Positions 8,304 through 17,381 are shown, numbered from the stretch's first letter. The stretch is DNA of 63,674 bases from Actinomadura rifamycini DSM 43936 (GCF_000425065.1 NZ_AULB01000039.1:1-63674), one strand, 5' to 3'. Translations and numbers: made by a program. Notes: a model not told the origin generated them from the sequence alone.

Positions 8304-9335
8304 TCAGGCCAGCGGCGTGTAGGTGCGGACGTCCTCGCGGACGGCCTCCCACAGGCGGTTCAGCGGGTGGTCCGCGCCGTACCGCTCGAGGTCGGCGCGG
8401 CGCACGAACGCGCCGGTCATCAGCTCAGCGGGGGGCTCCATGTCGTCCTCGAGCCCGATCGCGCGCAGCGGCACGGCGTCCGGGTCGTCCCGCCCGGCCA
8501 TCCCCCGGCCGATCGACCCGGTGACCACCATGCAGCCGCGGACGAACCCGGACCGCAGCAGCGACAGCCCGTAGTGCACGTCGTCGATGTCGGCGACGAC
8601 GTTCAGCCGCTCCCGGTAGTTCGACCCGTACCAGGTCGCCAGCAGGTCCGCGACCAGGCCCGCTGGCGGCAGCACCAGCGGGACGCCCGGCAGCCGGCTC
8701 GTCCGGACCGGGGCGTCGGGCAGCTCGCGCTCCGGCAGGTTCGTCAGCAGCAGCGCCTGCCCCCGCGCGTACTCGACGACCTCGTACTCCTTGAGCCGCC
8801 GGTCCCCCTCCGGGGTGCTGACGATGCTCCCGCACACGAGGTCGACCTGGTTCGTCTCCAGCCGCGACCACACGTCCTTCGTCCGGACGTGCGCGACCTT
8901 GAACTCGACCTCCCGCTGCCGGAACTCCTCCGACACCCGGTTCCACGCGCGGGACACGATCGGCAGCGTGAACTCGGTCGTCCCCACGGTGAGCATCCGG
9001 CCCAGCCGCCGCCTGCTGCGGTGCACGGCCTCCAGCCAGCTCTCGAACGTCCCGCGCGCCAGCTCCACGGTCGCCTCGCCCGTCGGGGTGAACAGGAAGT
9101 CCTTCCCGCGGCCCTGCCGGACGGTCAGCACCTCCCCGCACAGCGCCTGGCTGTTGCGGTTCAGCGTGTCGAGCTGCTTCTGGACGCTCGACTGCTCGCG
9201 CCCGAGCGCCCGCGCCGCGCGCAGCGCGGACCCGGTCTCGTGCACGACGAGGAGCGTCCGCAGCTGGTCGAACGTCATGTCCAGCAGTCCGGACGGGCAG
9301 TCGAGAAGCTCGTCGAGGGGCACGGGACCGGACAT
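8304..9335 (-). CDS. LysR-type transcriptional regulator
   Basis: A 343-residue protein. After about 18 leader residues comes a winged helix-turn-helix (MTFDQLRTLLVVHETGSALR through the recognition helix in ALGREQSSVQKQLDTLNR), then a periplasmic-binding-protein-like effector domain to the end. The start ATG at 9335 has AGGTAGTA just upstream. A second in-frame ATG (MTFDQL) 18 codons later would give a standard LysR start. The family normally controls a neighbouring divergent gene; the nearest divergent gene is the membrane kinase 590 nt away, so the target is unclear. Confidence 0.85.
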   Translation of the reverse strand: MSGPVPLDELLDCPSGLLDMTFDQLRTLLVVHETGSALRAARALGREQSSVQKQLDTLNRNSQALCGEVLTVRQGRGKDFLFTPTGEATVELARGTFESWLEAVHRSRRRLGRMLTVGTTEFTLPIVSRAWNRVSEEFRQREVEFKVAHVRTKDVWSRLETNQVDLVCGSIVSTPEGDRRLKEYEVVEYARGQALLLTNLPERELPDAPVRTSRLPGVPLVLPPAGLVADLLATWYGSNYRERLNVVADIDDVHYGLSLLRSGFVRGCMVVTGSIGRGMAGRDDPDAVPLRAIGLEDDMEPPAELMTGAFVRRADLERYGADHPLNRLWEAVREDVRTYTPLA

Positions 9336-9503
9336 TACTACCTGCCGCCCGGCCGTCGCCGAAATGACCTCCCGCACACTCCAACGGGAATTGATGACAC
9401 TTCCGCTCCAACTTATCTTGAGATGTTCTCTCAAACAGCTGGACAGAGTTTTCTGACCTCTAGAACACTTTCCTCTCGTCCGAACCCCCGCCGAGGAAGC
9501 ACC

Positions 9504-9638
9504 GTGAGCCGTTCGACCCCTCCCCACGCCGCCGCGTCTCCTCCCGGACGCCCCGGCGGCGCTCCCGGGCGCGTCCCGGCGACCGTCCTCGCCGGGACCG
9601 CCGCCGGGGAGCGGGTCCACCGGTTCCGGCACCGATGA
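9504..9638 (+). CDS. Possible 44-residue small ORF in the kinase leader
   Basis: A GTG with a good Shine-Dalgarno sequence (GAGGAAG, 5 nt spacer) opens a 44-codon frame beginning VSRSTPPHAA and ending FRHR. The product is Pro/Ala/Arg-rich with no domain. It lies in the 590-nt gene-free gap between the LysR gene and the kinase, about 290 nt before the kinase start, and two large hairpins follow it. It could be a leader peptide or a chance frame in GC-rich DNA. The rest of the gap (9336-9503) is comparatively AT-rich around 9410-9470 and probably holds the promoters. Confidence 0.3.
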   Translation: MSRSTPPHAAASPPGRPGGAPGRVPATVLAGTAAGERVHRFRHR

Positions 9639-9686
9639 CCCCCGTTCGCCGCGGCTCTTCTCCGCCGCGGCGCCGGGTCGGCCGTC

Positions 9687-9766
9687 GGCCCGTGCGCGGG
9701 GCCGCGCGCACGGGCCGGCTCGGTTGCGCCGCCCGCGCCGACAGGGGCGCGCGGGCGGCCCGCAAC
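9687..9766 (+). other. Two consecutive strong hairpins upstream of the kinase gene
   Basis: Hairpin one is a perfect 12-bp stem: GGCCCGTGCGCG at 9687-9698 pairs with CGCGCACGGGCC at 9705-9716 around a 6-nt loop. Hairpin two runs from 9723 to 9766: GTTGCG-CCGCCCGCG pairs with CGCGGGCGG-CCCGCAAC with small bulges. They lie between the small ORF and the kinase gene. They could terminate transcription of the small ORF or form a leader structure. Confidence 0.45.
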
Positions 9767-9925
9767 CCCTGACCGCCCCCCCCCGCACGCCCGCGGCTGA
9801 CCGCCGTCCGGAGCACACCGGACGCCGACGGCGACGCGGAGACCGCGCATCCGATCCCGGCCCAACCCGGCCGGGCATTCCGGCATCTCACCAGTGGATC
9901 GATCGGGCAACGGGAAGGACGTGCG

Positions 9926-12025
9926 GTGGGCGGCTGGCGGATCACAGGCTTCGACGAGGTCGCGGAACTCGGCCGGGGCGCGCAGGGACGCGTCGTCCTG
10001 GCGCGGCACACGGAATCGGGCGCCCCGGTCGCGATCAAGTACGTGGACACGGCGGCCGGCGCCGACACCGCCCGGCTCCGGCACGAGGCCGCGCTGCTCG
10101 GCCGGGTCGCCGACCCGCACGTCGCGCGGCTGTACCGGCTGGTGGAGAGCCCGCACGGCGCCGCGATCGTGATGGAGGCGGTGAACGGCGTCCCGCTCAA
10201 GCGGGTCTTGGCCGAGCACGGCTCGCTCACCCCCGAGCAGGCGCTGACGGTGCTGAAGGGGTCGCTGAGCGGGCTCGCCGCCGCGCACGCCGTCGGGGTG
10301 GTGCACCGCGACTACAAGCCCGCGAACGTGGTGGTACGCGCCGACGGACTCAGCAAGCTGATCGACTTCGGCATCGCCGTCCCGGCGGGCGGCGGGGACC
10401 GCTCGGGAACTCCCGCCTACATGGCCCCGGAGCAGTGGCGCGGCGAACCCGTGTCCCCCTCCACCGACGTCTACGCCGCCACCTGCGTGTTCTTCGAGTG
10501 CCTGACCGGACGGCGCCCCTTCGGCGGCGACCGGGCCGCGCTGATGGCCGGGCACCTGACCGCGCCGCCGCCGCTCGACGGCGTCCCCGCGCCCGTCCGC
10601 GACCTGGTGGCGCGCGGCCTCGCCAAGACGGCCCGGGAGCGTCCCGCGGGCGCCGAGGCGTTCGTCCGCGAACTGGAGGACGCCGCAGCCGGGGCGTACG
10701 GGGGCGACTGGGAGGAGCGCGGCGTCCGCGCCCTCGCCGGAGCGGCGGCCGCCTTCGCCGCGCTGTTCCCCCTCGCCGCCGCCGGCATCCCCGCCGCGGC
10801 GGGCGGCGCCCTCGCGGGCGGCGCGGCGGCCGGTGGCGCGGGAGCCGCCGGGGCGTCGGCGGGCGGCACGGCGGCCGGTGCGGGCGCGGCCGGCGGAGCC
10901 GGGGCCGCAGGCGGAGCCGGGGCCGCAGGCGGGGCCGGCGCGGGCGCCGCGACCGGGGCCGCAGGCGGAGCCGGGGCCGCCGGCGGAGCCGGGGCGGGCG
11001 TCGCAGGCGGAGCCGGGGCCGCAGCGTCCAGCGTGGGCGCCGCCACCGGTGGCGCAGGCGGGGCCGGGGCCGCCGGAGCCGGCGCGGGCGCGGGCGCGGC
11101 GGCCAGTGGCGCAGGCGGGGCCGGTGCGGGCGCCGCAGGCGGGGCCGGTGCGGGCGCGGGGACGGCCGCGGGGGCCGGGGGCGGTGCGTCGGCGGCCGGG
11201 TTCTTCGCGAGCGTGGGCGGGAAGATCGCCGTCGGCGTCGCGGGGGCCGCGCTCGTCGGCGGCGGCGTGAGCGCCTACGCCGTCGGCCGCGACACGCCCC
11301 CCGAGCAGCCGCCGACCCGCCCGGCCGCCGCGGCGGTCGCCGTCCAGAACCAGCGGATGGACGGCCTGCCGATGGTGGTGCGCTCGCAGTACGTGCGCGT
11401 CAGCGGCCACCGCGACCCCGCCGTCGAGCAGCGGATCAACCAGGCGCTCCGCTCCCCGGTCGACTGGACGATCCAGCGGGTCCGGGCCATGACGCAGCAG
11501 ATGGCAACCGGTTGCACCCAGGACGCCGTTGTGGAGCTGACCGCACGGATCGGTATCAGGAACTCGTCCCTGATCTCCGTGCTCTATCCCGACAACAAGT
11601 CCGTCCTGTGCTTCCCCGCGGACGGTGAGCTCGCGGGCTGGGCGGTCACCGTGGACGCGGAGACGGGCCGCGCCTACACGGCCGACGACATCTTCAAGCC
11701 CGACACCCTCACCCCGACCGGGATCAGCACGCTGCTCGACCGACTGGCCTACGTGACCGATGAAACCGTCACCCACATGTGGGGCCCGAACGGCTGTGCG
11801 CGGAACCGGCCGCCGGAACGCTCCGACTTCTTCCCCGAGCAGAGCCCGGAAGGCATCTCCCCGGAACAGATTCCGCCCGCCGCGACGGTCTTCTTCGCTC
11901 CCGACCGGTTGGTACTGAACTGGTCGACCGAAGGAAGCGGCTGCATGAAAACCCGCCTCGCCGCCCCCTACGCCAAGGTCCGCGACCTGCTGAAGCCCGA
12001 CCTCGCCGCCCACCTCCCGGCCTGA
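9926..12025 (+). CDS. Membrane-anchored Ser/Thr protein kinase with Ala/Gly linker and RsiV-like ectodomain
   Basis: A 699-residue protein. Residues 8-265 are a Hanks-type kinase: glycine loop GRGAQGRVV, Lys38, HRDYKPAN with Asp129, DFG at 147-149 and APEQ. Residues about 271-423 are almost only Ala and Gly in AGGAG-type repeats. A transmembrane helix follows (about 425-453), then a roughly 245-residue external domain with four Cys. Parts of the ectodomain (SGHRDPAVEQRINQALRS, VDAETGRAYTADDIF) resemble the DUF3298/RsiV fold, a ligand-binding or anti-sigma ectodomain; this is inference. The kinase would sense an outside signal and phosphorylate cytoplasmic targets. The GTG start has GGGAAGGA upstream. 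No PASTA repeats are present. Confidence 0.88.
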   Translation: MGGWRITGFDEVAELGRGAQGRVVLARHTESGAPVAIKYVDTAAGADTARLRHEAALLGRVADPHVARLYRLVESPHGAAIVMEAVNGVPLKRVLAEHGSLTPEQALTVLKGSLSGLAAAHAVGVVHRDYKPANVVVRADGLSKLIDFGIAVPAGGGDRSGTPAYMAPEQWRGEPVSPSTDVYAATCVFFECLTGRRPFGGDRAALMAGHLTAPPPLDGVPAPVRDLVARGLAKTARERPAGAEAFVRELEDAAAGAYGGDWEERGVRALAGAAAAFAALFPLAAAGIPAAAGGALAGGAAAGGAGAAGASAGGTAAGAGAAGGAGAAGGAGAAGGAGAGAATGAAGGAGAAGGAGAGVAGGAGAAASSVGAATGGAGGAGAAGAGAGAGAAASGAGGAGAGAAGGAGAGAGTAAGAGGGASAAGFFASVGGKIAVGVAGAALVGGGVSAYAVGRDTPPEQPPTRPAAAAVAVQNQRMDGLPMVVRSQYVRVSGHRDPAVEQRINQALRSPVDWTIQRVRAMTQQMATGCTQDAVVELTARIGIRNSSLISVLYPDNKSVLCFPADGELAGWAVTVDAETGRAYTADDIFKPDTLTPTGISTLLDRLAYVTDETVTHMWGPNGCARNRPPERSDFFPEQSPEGISPEQIPPAATVFFAPDRLVLNWSTEGSGCMKTRLAAPYAKVRDLLKPDLAAHLPA

Positions 12026-12068
12026 CCCGGCACACCGCCCCGGGCTCCGCCGCAACCGAACTCGAGCC

Positions 12069-12102
12069 CCCCGCGAGGACGCACCGCGTCGTCCTCGCGG
12101 GG
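12069..12102. terminator. Hairpin terminator between kinase and RecQ genes
   Basis: Perfect 13-bp stem: CCCCGCGAGGACG at 12069-12081 and CGTCCTCGCGGGG at 12090-12102, 8-nt loop. It sits between two convergent genes and can serve both. Confidence 0.75.
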
Positions 12103-12107
12103 CCGGG

Positions 12108-14231
12108 TCATGCGGGGGTGGCGAGGGTCAGGGGGAGGACGGCGGGGGCGCCGGCCTGTCTGAGGAGGCGGGCGGCGACGGTCATCGTCCAGCCGGTCTC
12201 GATGCGGTCGTCGACGAGCAGGACGGGGCCGGGGGCGGTGGCGAGGGCGCCGGAGAGCGCGTCGGGCAGGGCGAGGCCGTGCCAGACCGAGCGGAGCCGC
12301 TGGGCGCTGTTGTGGCGCCGGGGGACGGGCTCGCCCGCGGGGGCGAGTTCGCCGAGGTACGGAAGGCGGCCGATCTCGGCGATGCGGTGGCCGAGGCCGG
12401 TGACGAGGCGGGGCCGCGACCGGGAGCCGATGGTGACGACGCCCGCGGGCCGGGCCGACCAGTCCCAGGCGGACAGGACGGTGACGACGGCGTCGAGCAT
12501 GTCGGGAGGAACGTCGGCGTCGCCGGCGGCGAACAGGTCGCGGAGGCGGTTGCCCCAGCCGATGTCGGTGAGGCGGCCGAGGGCGCGGCCGGTCTCGGCC
12601 TGCTCGCCGGGGGCGATGCGGCCGGCGACGCCGAGGTCGTCCTTGACGCCGGTCGGCCACATGCGGCGGGGCGGCACGTCGACGCCGGGGCGGTGGAGGC
12701 GGTCGCGGGCCCGGGCGGTGCTCTCGGCGGCGACGTCGGCGGACCGGTGCTCGCCGGTGCAGTTGTCGCAGCGGCCGCAGGGCGCGGCGGCCGGGTCGTC
12801 GAGGCGGCGGCGCAGGAACTCCTCCCGGCAGCCGGTGGCGGCGATGTAGTCGAGCATGGCGCGCTGCTCGCGGCGGCGCTCGGCGGTGACGCGCTCGTAG
12901 CGTTCGCGGTCGTAGGTCCAGGGGACGCCGGTCGCGGTCCAGCCGCCCTTGACGCGGCGGACGGCGCCGTCGACGTCGAGGACCTTGAGCATCATCTCCA
13001 GGCGGGAGCGGCCGAGGTCGACGCGGGGTTCGAGGGCGCCGAGGGAGAGCGGGCGATCCGCCTCGTCGAGGACGCGGAGGGTGTCGCGGACGACGTCCTC
13101 CGGCGGGAAGGCCATGCTCGCGAAGTACTCCCAGATCTCGCGGTCCTCCCGGCCGGGGAGGAGGATGACCTCGGCGCGGTCGACGCCGCGGCCCGCGCGG
13201 CCGATCTGCTGGTAGTAGGCGACGGGCGACTGCGGCGCGCCGACGTGGACGATGAAGCCCAGGTCGGGTTTGTCGAAGCCCATCCCGAGCGCGCTGGTGG
13301 CGATGAGGGCCTTGAGCTTGTTGTCGAGGAGGTCCTGCTCGGCCTGGAGCCGCTCGGCCTGCTCGGTCTGGCCCGAGTAGGCGGCGACCTCGTGGCCGCG
13401 GTCGCGGAGGAACGCGGCGATCTCGTGCGCGGCGGCGACCGTGAGGGTGTAGACGATCCCGGAACCGGGGAGGCTTTCGAGGCGTTCGGCGAGCCAGGCG
13501 ATGCGCTGCTCGGCCGTCGGCGTGGTGACGACGGAGAGGTGCAGCGACTCGCGCTCCAGCGGGCCCCGGAGGACGAGCGCGTCCCCCGCGTCCGGACGTC
13601 CCTCCCGGTGGGGGGACACGGCGAGCTGCTCGGCGACGTCGCGGGTGACGCGGGCGTTGGCGGTCGCGGTGGTCGCGAGGACGGGGACGTCCGGCGGGAG
13701 GTCGGCGAGGAGGGTGCGGATGCGGCGGTAGTCGGGCCGGAAGTCGTGGCCCCAGTCGGAGATGCAGTGGGCCTCGTCGACGACGACCAGGCCGGCGCCC
13801 GCGGCGAGGCGGGGCAGGACGAGGTCGCGGAAGTCGGGGTTGTTGAGCCGTTCGGGGCTGACGAGCAGGACGTCGACCTCGCCCCGTTCGACCTCGGCGA
13901 AGACGCCCTCCCAGTCGTCGGTGTTCGCGGAGTTGATCGTGCGGGCGCGGATGCCGGCGCGTTCGGCGGCGTCGATCTGGTTGCGCATCAGCGCCAGCAG
14001 CGGGGACACGATCACGGTGGGGCCGGCGCCGCGGGCGCGCAGCAGGCGGGTGGCGACGAAGTAGACCGCGGACTTGCCCCACCCGGTGCGCTGGACGACC
14101 AGGGCCCGCCGGCGCCCGACGACGAGGGCGTCGATCGCCGTCCACTGGTCGTCGCGGAGCCGCGCGTGGTCGCCGGCGAGGGCGCGCAGGGTCCGTTCGG
14201 CCTCGTCTCGGAGGTCACTGGGAGAGCTCAT
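12108..14231 (-). CDS. RecQ-family ATP-dependent DNA helicase with C-terminal phosphoribosyltransferase-like domain
   Basis: A 707-residue superfamily 2 helicase. Visible motifs are Walker A (QRTGWGKS, Lys53), DEAH at 152-155 followed by the RecQ signature CISDWGHDFRPDY, motif V/VI (SALGMGFDKPD, QQIGRAGRG) and the RecQ zinc-binding cysteines (Cys ... CGRCDNC). It unwinds DNA 3'-5' in recombination and repair. In place of an HRDC domain, the last ~120 residues carry VLLVDDRIETGWT, which resembles the PRPP-binding loop of phosphoribosyltransferases. I recall such fusions in other actinobacterial RecQ proteins; whether this tail is catalytic is unknown. The gene is divergent from the ThrE-type gene. 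Confidence 0.92.
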   Translation of the reverse strand: MSSPSDLRDEAERTLRALAGDHARLRDDQWTAIDALVVGRRRALVVQRTGWGKSAVYFVATRLLRARGAGPTVIVSPLLALMRNQIDAAERAGIRARTINSANTDDWEGVFAEVERGEVDVLLVSPERLNNPDFRDLVLPRLAAGAGLVVVDEAHCISDWGHDFRPDYRRIRTLLADLPPDVPVLATTATANARVTRDVAEQLAVSPHREGRPDAGDALVLRGPLERESLHLSVVTTPTAEQRIAWLAERLESLPGSGIVYTLTVAAAHEIAAFLRDRGHEVAAYSGQTEQAERLQAEQDLLDNKLKALIATSALGMGFDKPDLGFIVHVGAPQSPVAYYQQIGRAGRGVDRAEVILLPGREDREIWEYFASMAFPPEDVVRDTLRVLDEADRPLSLGALEPRVDLGRSRLEMMLKVLDVDGAVRRVKGGWTATGVPWTYDRERYERVTAERRREQRAMLDYIAATGCREEFLRRRLDDPAAAPCGRCDNCTGEHRSADVAAESTARARDRLHRPGVDVPPRRMWPTGVKDDLGVAGRIAPGEQAETGRALGRLTDIGWGNRLRDLFAAGDADVPPDMLDAVVTVLSAWDWSARPAGVVTIGSRSRPRLVTGLGHRIAEIGRLPYLGELAPAGEPVPRRHNSAQRLRSVWHGLALPDALSGALATAPGPVLLVDDRIETGWTMTVAARLLRQAGAPAVLPLTLATPA

Positions 14232-14368
14232 GCCACCTTGGTACCAACGATGCGTTGACCGTCACACCAGAACTTGCTTTTGGGGATAACCCCGGTGGAC
14301 GTGTCAGCTCCCGGCCGTGGGTAGCCTGCGGGCGAGATCGGATCTTGCTGGAAGGACACAAGCGCGGG

Positions 14369-15793
14369 ATGAGCGCGACGCAGCGCCCGGAGACCCCGGG
14401 CGCGGTGGAACGGCTGCGGAATTCGGCCGCCGCCGACCGGCTGCGGCGGACGTGGCAGGTCCTGATGGACGGCTCTCCGCCGGAGCCCCCCGAGGAGGAG
14501 CCCGGTGAGGTCGTCGATCCGCGGGCCGTCGACCTCGTGCTGCGCGTCGGGGAACTCCTGCTGGCCAGCGGCGAGACGACCGAGCGGGTCAACGAGGCGA
14601 TGCTCGGCCTCGCGGTGGCGTTCGAGCTGCCGCGCTGCGAGGTGCAGGTCACGCTGACGAGCCTGCTGGTGTCGGCGCATCCCGGCAAGGGCGCGCCGCC
14701 GGTGACGGCCGCCCGCGCCATCCGGCGCCGCACGCCCGCGCACTGGCGGCTGACCGCGCTGCACGACCTCGTCCAGCAGGCGTCCATCGGGATGCTGGAG
14801 CTGGAGGCGGCGCACCGGCGGCTCGCGGAGATCAAGCGCGGGCGGGGCCCGTACCCGCCGTGGATGATCGTGCTGGGGCTGGGCCTGATCTCCGCATCGG
14901 CGAGTGTGCTGTCCGGCGGCGGGCTGCTGGTCGCGCTGACCGCGTTCGCTGGAACGGTCCTCGGCGACCGCGCCGCCGCCTACCTGGCGCGCCGGGGCGT
15001 CGCGGAGTTCTTCCAGCTCACGGTCGCCGCCGCGATCGGCGCGACGGGCGCGATCATCGTGGTCGCGACGGGCAGCCCGGGACCGGCCGCCTCGGTGGTG
15101 ACCGGGGTGATCCTGGCGCTGCTGCCCGGGCGCCCGCTGGTCGCCAGCATTCAGGACGGCATCACCGGCGACCTCGTGAGCGCCGGGGCGCGCGTGCTCG
15201 AGGTGTTCTTCATCATCGCGGCGCTGGTCGCGGGGCTGGGCGTCGTCGTCTACATCGCGGTCAACTTCGACGTCGCGATCGACGTGCGGCACCTGCCGAG
15301 GGCCAGCGAGACGCTCGATTCCGTCCAGATCCTCGCCGCGGCGGCGGTTTCGGCGACGTTCGCGCTGTCGCTGGCGGCGCCGCGCGCCGTGCTGGCGCCG
15401 GTCGCGCTGGGCGGCGCGCTGATCTGGGTGCTGTTCGTGCTGATGCGCGGCTGGGACATGCCGCCGGTGCTGGCCTCCGCGGTGGCCGCCACGGTGGTGG
15501 GGACGCTGGCGAACGTGGTCGCGCGCAGGCAGGGCGCGCCCGTGATGCCCTACGTCGTCCCGGCGATCGGGCCGCTGCTGCCGGGGACGCCGCTGTACCG
15601 GGGCATGGTCGAGCTGAACACGGGCGCGCCGCAGGACGGCATCCTCAGCCTGATCTCGGCGCTGTCGATCGCGCTGGCGCTCGGCGCCGGGGTGAACCTG
15701 GGCGGTGAACTCGTGCGGGCGTTCCAGCGGGTCGGCCTCACCGCGTCCGGCCGCTGGGCCCGTCCGGCCGCCCGCCGGACGCGCGGTTTCTGA
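14369..15793 (+). CDS. Threonine/serine exporter family (ThrE-type) membrane protein
   Basis: A 474-residue protein. The N-terminal part, about residues 50-160, is the soluble ThrE domain (DLVLRVGELLLASGETTERVNEAM, with the conserved asymmetry of GETT). It is followed by about ten hydrophobic segments in two sets of five, including GLGLISASASVLSGG and PYVVPAIGPLLPGTPLYRG. The family exports small amino acids such as threonine and serine using the membrane potential. The ATG at 14369 has GGAAGG about 13 nt upstream, a long spacing. The first roughly 40 residues are Pro/Glu-rich. Confidence 0.87.
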   Translation: MSATQRPETPGAVERLRNSAAADRLRRTWQVLMDGSPPEPPEEEPGEVVDPRAVDLVLRVGELLLASGETTERVNEAMLGLAVAFELPRCEVQVTLTSLLVSAHPGKGAPPVTAARAIRRRTPAHWRLTALHDLVQQASIGMLELEAAHRRLAEIKRGRGPYPPWMIVLGLGLISASASVLSGGGLLVALTAFAGTVLGDRAAAYLARRGVAEFFQLTVAAAIGATGAIIVVATGSPGPAASVVTGVILALLPGRPLVASIQDGITGDLVSAGARVLEVFFIIAALVAGLGVVVYIAVNFDVAIDVRHLPRASETLDSVQILAAAAVSATFALSLAAPRAVLAPVALGGALIWVLFVLMRGWDMPPVLASAVAATVVGTLANVVARRQGAPVMPYVVPAIGPLLPGTPLYRGMVELNTGAPQDGILSLISALSIALALGAGVNLGGELVRAFQRVGLTASGRWARPAARRTRGF

Positions 15794-15855
15794 CCCCCGC
15801 GGGCGCCCGTCCGGCCGGTGCCGGGTTTGTCGGTGCCGGGCGCTACGTTCGCCGC

Positions 15856-16182
15856 ATGTACCGACAGGGAGACATCCTGATCCTGCCCGTGGCCGAAGCG
15901 GACGTGCCGCCGTCCGTCCGGGCCCTGCCGCCGGCGCCGCGCGACGGACGGGGCCGCATGGTGCTGGCGCTCGGCGAGGCGACCGGGCACGCGCACGCGC
16001 TGGCCGCGCCGGGCACGCTCCTGCGGACGCCCGACCCGCGCACCCCCGACCACCTGCACCTCCCGTCGGGCGGTCGGCTGGTCCACGAGGAGCACGCGGC
16101 GATCTCGCTGCCGAAGGGCTGGTACCGGGTGATCCGCCAGCGCGAGTACGTGCCGGGCTCCGTCCGGGTCGTGGCGGACTGA
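15856..16182 (+). CDS. Small conserved partner of DUF6745 protein
   Basis: A 108-residue soluble protein with a compact conserved core: YRQGDILILPV at the start, GEATGHAHAL in the middle and HEEHAAISLPKGWYRVIRQREY near the end. I recognise the pattern as a small actinobacterial protein often encoded next to DUF6745 genes; it has no assigned function. The ATG is preceded by TACGTT ending 6 nt upstream, so a leaderless transcript is likely. The DUF6745 gene begins 10 nt after its stop, so the two are co-transcribed and probably act together. Confidence 0.75.
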   Translation: MYRQGDILILPVAEADVPPSVRALPPAPRDGRGRMVLALGEATGHAHALAAPGTLLRTPDPRTPDHLHLPSGGRLVHEEHAAISLPKGWYRVIRQREYVPGSVRVVAD

Positions 16183-16192
16183 GGCGGCGGGC

Positions 16193-17344
16193 ATGACGAC
16201 CGAGACGCACACCGAGACCCCGCGCCCCGCGCACTTCGTCGTCGGCGACTGGCAGTCCGCGGCGTTCGCCGCGACGCCCGCCGACCGGCCCCGCGCCGAG
16301 GCGGGGATCGCCGCGGCCTACGCCGCCGCCGGGCTCCCCGCGCCCGAGCGCGTCCTGTGGGTGCCGTCGCCGCTGCGCGGCGCCGTCGCGGCGGCCGTCC
16401 TCGCCGGGCACGAGGAGGCGCTGCGCGCCGCCGGAGCGGCCGAGCAGGTCGACGCGGCCCTCGCCGACCTGGGCGCGGACGCCGACGCGGGCGCGAGCGT
16501 CCGCGACGCCGTGCGGACCCGGCCCTGGGAGGCCGAGCGGGCCGCCGCCGCGGCCGAACTCGGCGCGGAGGGCTGGCCGCGGGCGTGGGCCGACAGCGGC
16601 GGGCTGCTCTGGAGCCAGGTGCAGTCGCTGGTCACCCGGGTGCGGGCCGCCGCCGGCGCCGCCGCGGCCCCCGACCCGGAGGAGGCGACGGACGAGCAGC
16701 AGCGCGCCGAGTCGCTGCTCCGGGCCGCCACCCTCGACGCGGTGCTGGGCCAGCACGACGCGCCGTGGCTGGCGCTGTTCGAGTCGCTGGGGCGGCTCGA
16801 CGGCCGGCTGTCCGGCCTGGCCGAGGTCGCCCGCTCCGCCGGCTGGTGGTGGCCGTACGAGCGGCTGGCGATCTGCTGCGAGCGTCCGTCGGAGCTGCAC
16901 CGGGACGAGCCGGGGCGGCTGCACCGCGGGGACGGCCCGGCGCTCGCGTACCCGGACGGGTTCGCGCTGCACGCCTGGCGCGGGATGCCGATCCCGCCCG
17001 ACTTCGTCGAGTCGCTCACCGATCTCCACGCGAACCGGATCCTGCGCGAGGAGAACGCCGAGCTGCGCCGGGTCATGCTGGAGATCTACGGCTACGACCG
17101 CTACCTCGCCGACGTCGGGGCGAAGCCGGTCCACCAGGACGAGACGGGCGTGCTGTGGTCGATCGACCTGCCGGGCGACGAGCCGGTGGTGATGGTCGAG
17201 GTCGTGAACTCCACCCCCGAGCCCGACGGGACGTACCGGACGTACTACCTGCGCGTCCCGCCGACCACGCGGACGGCGCGGGAGGGCGTCGCCTGGACGT
17301 TCGGCGTCGACGAGGCCGACTACCGCCCCGAGAAGCAGACCTGA
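16193..17344 (+). CDS. DUF6745 domain-containing protein
   Basis: A 383-residue protein. The first about 200 residues are Ala-rich helical sequence. The recognisable core follows: WWWPYERLAICCERPSELHRDEPGRLHRGDGPALAYPDGFALHAWRG in successive segments, the typical DUF6745 signature. The end (EVVNSTPEPDGTYRTYYLRVPP, AWTFGV) is also conserved. No catalytic motif is known to me. The pair with the 108-residue protein is convergent with the STM401x operon, separated by one strong terminator, so there is no evidence that it belongs to that system. Confidence 0.8.
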   Translation: MTTETHTETPRPAHFVVGDWQSAAFAATPADRPRAEAGIAAAYAAAGLPAPERVLWVPSPLRGAVAAAVLAGHEEALRAAGAAEQVDAALADLGADADAGASVRDAVRTRPWEAERAAAAAELGAEGWPRAWADSGGLLWSQVQSLVTRVRAAAGAAAAPDPEEATDEQQRAESLLRAATLDAVLGQHDAPWLALFESLGRLDGRLSGLAEVARSAGWWWPYERLAICCERPSELHRDEPGRLHRGDGPALAYPDGFALHAWRGMPIPPDFVESLTDLHANRILREENAELRRVMLEIYGYDRYLADVGAKPVHQDETGVLWSIDLPGDEPVVMVEVVNSTPEPDGTYRTYYLRVPPTTRTAREGVAWTFGVDEADYRPEKQT

Positions 17345-17381
17345 GCGGTCCCCCCGAGCGACCGGTGGTTCCGGTCCCCCC

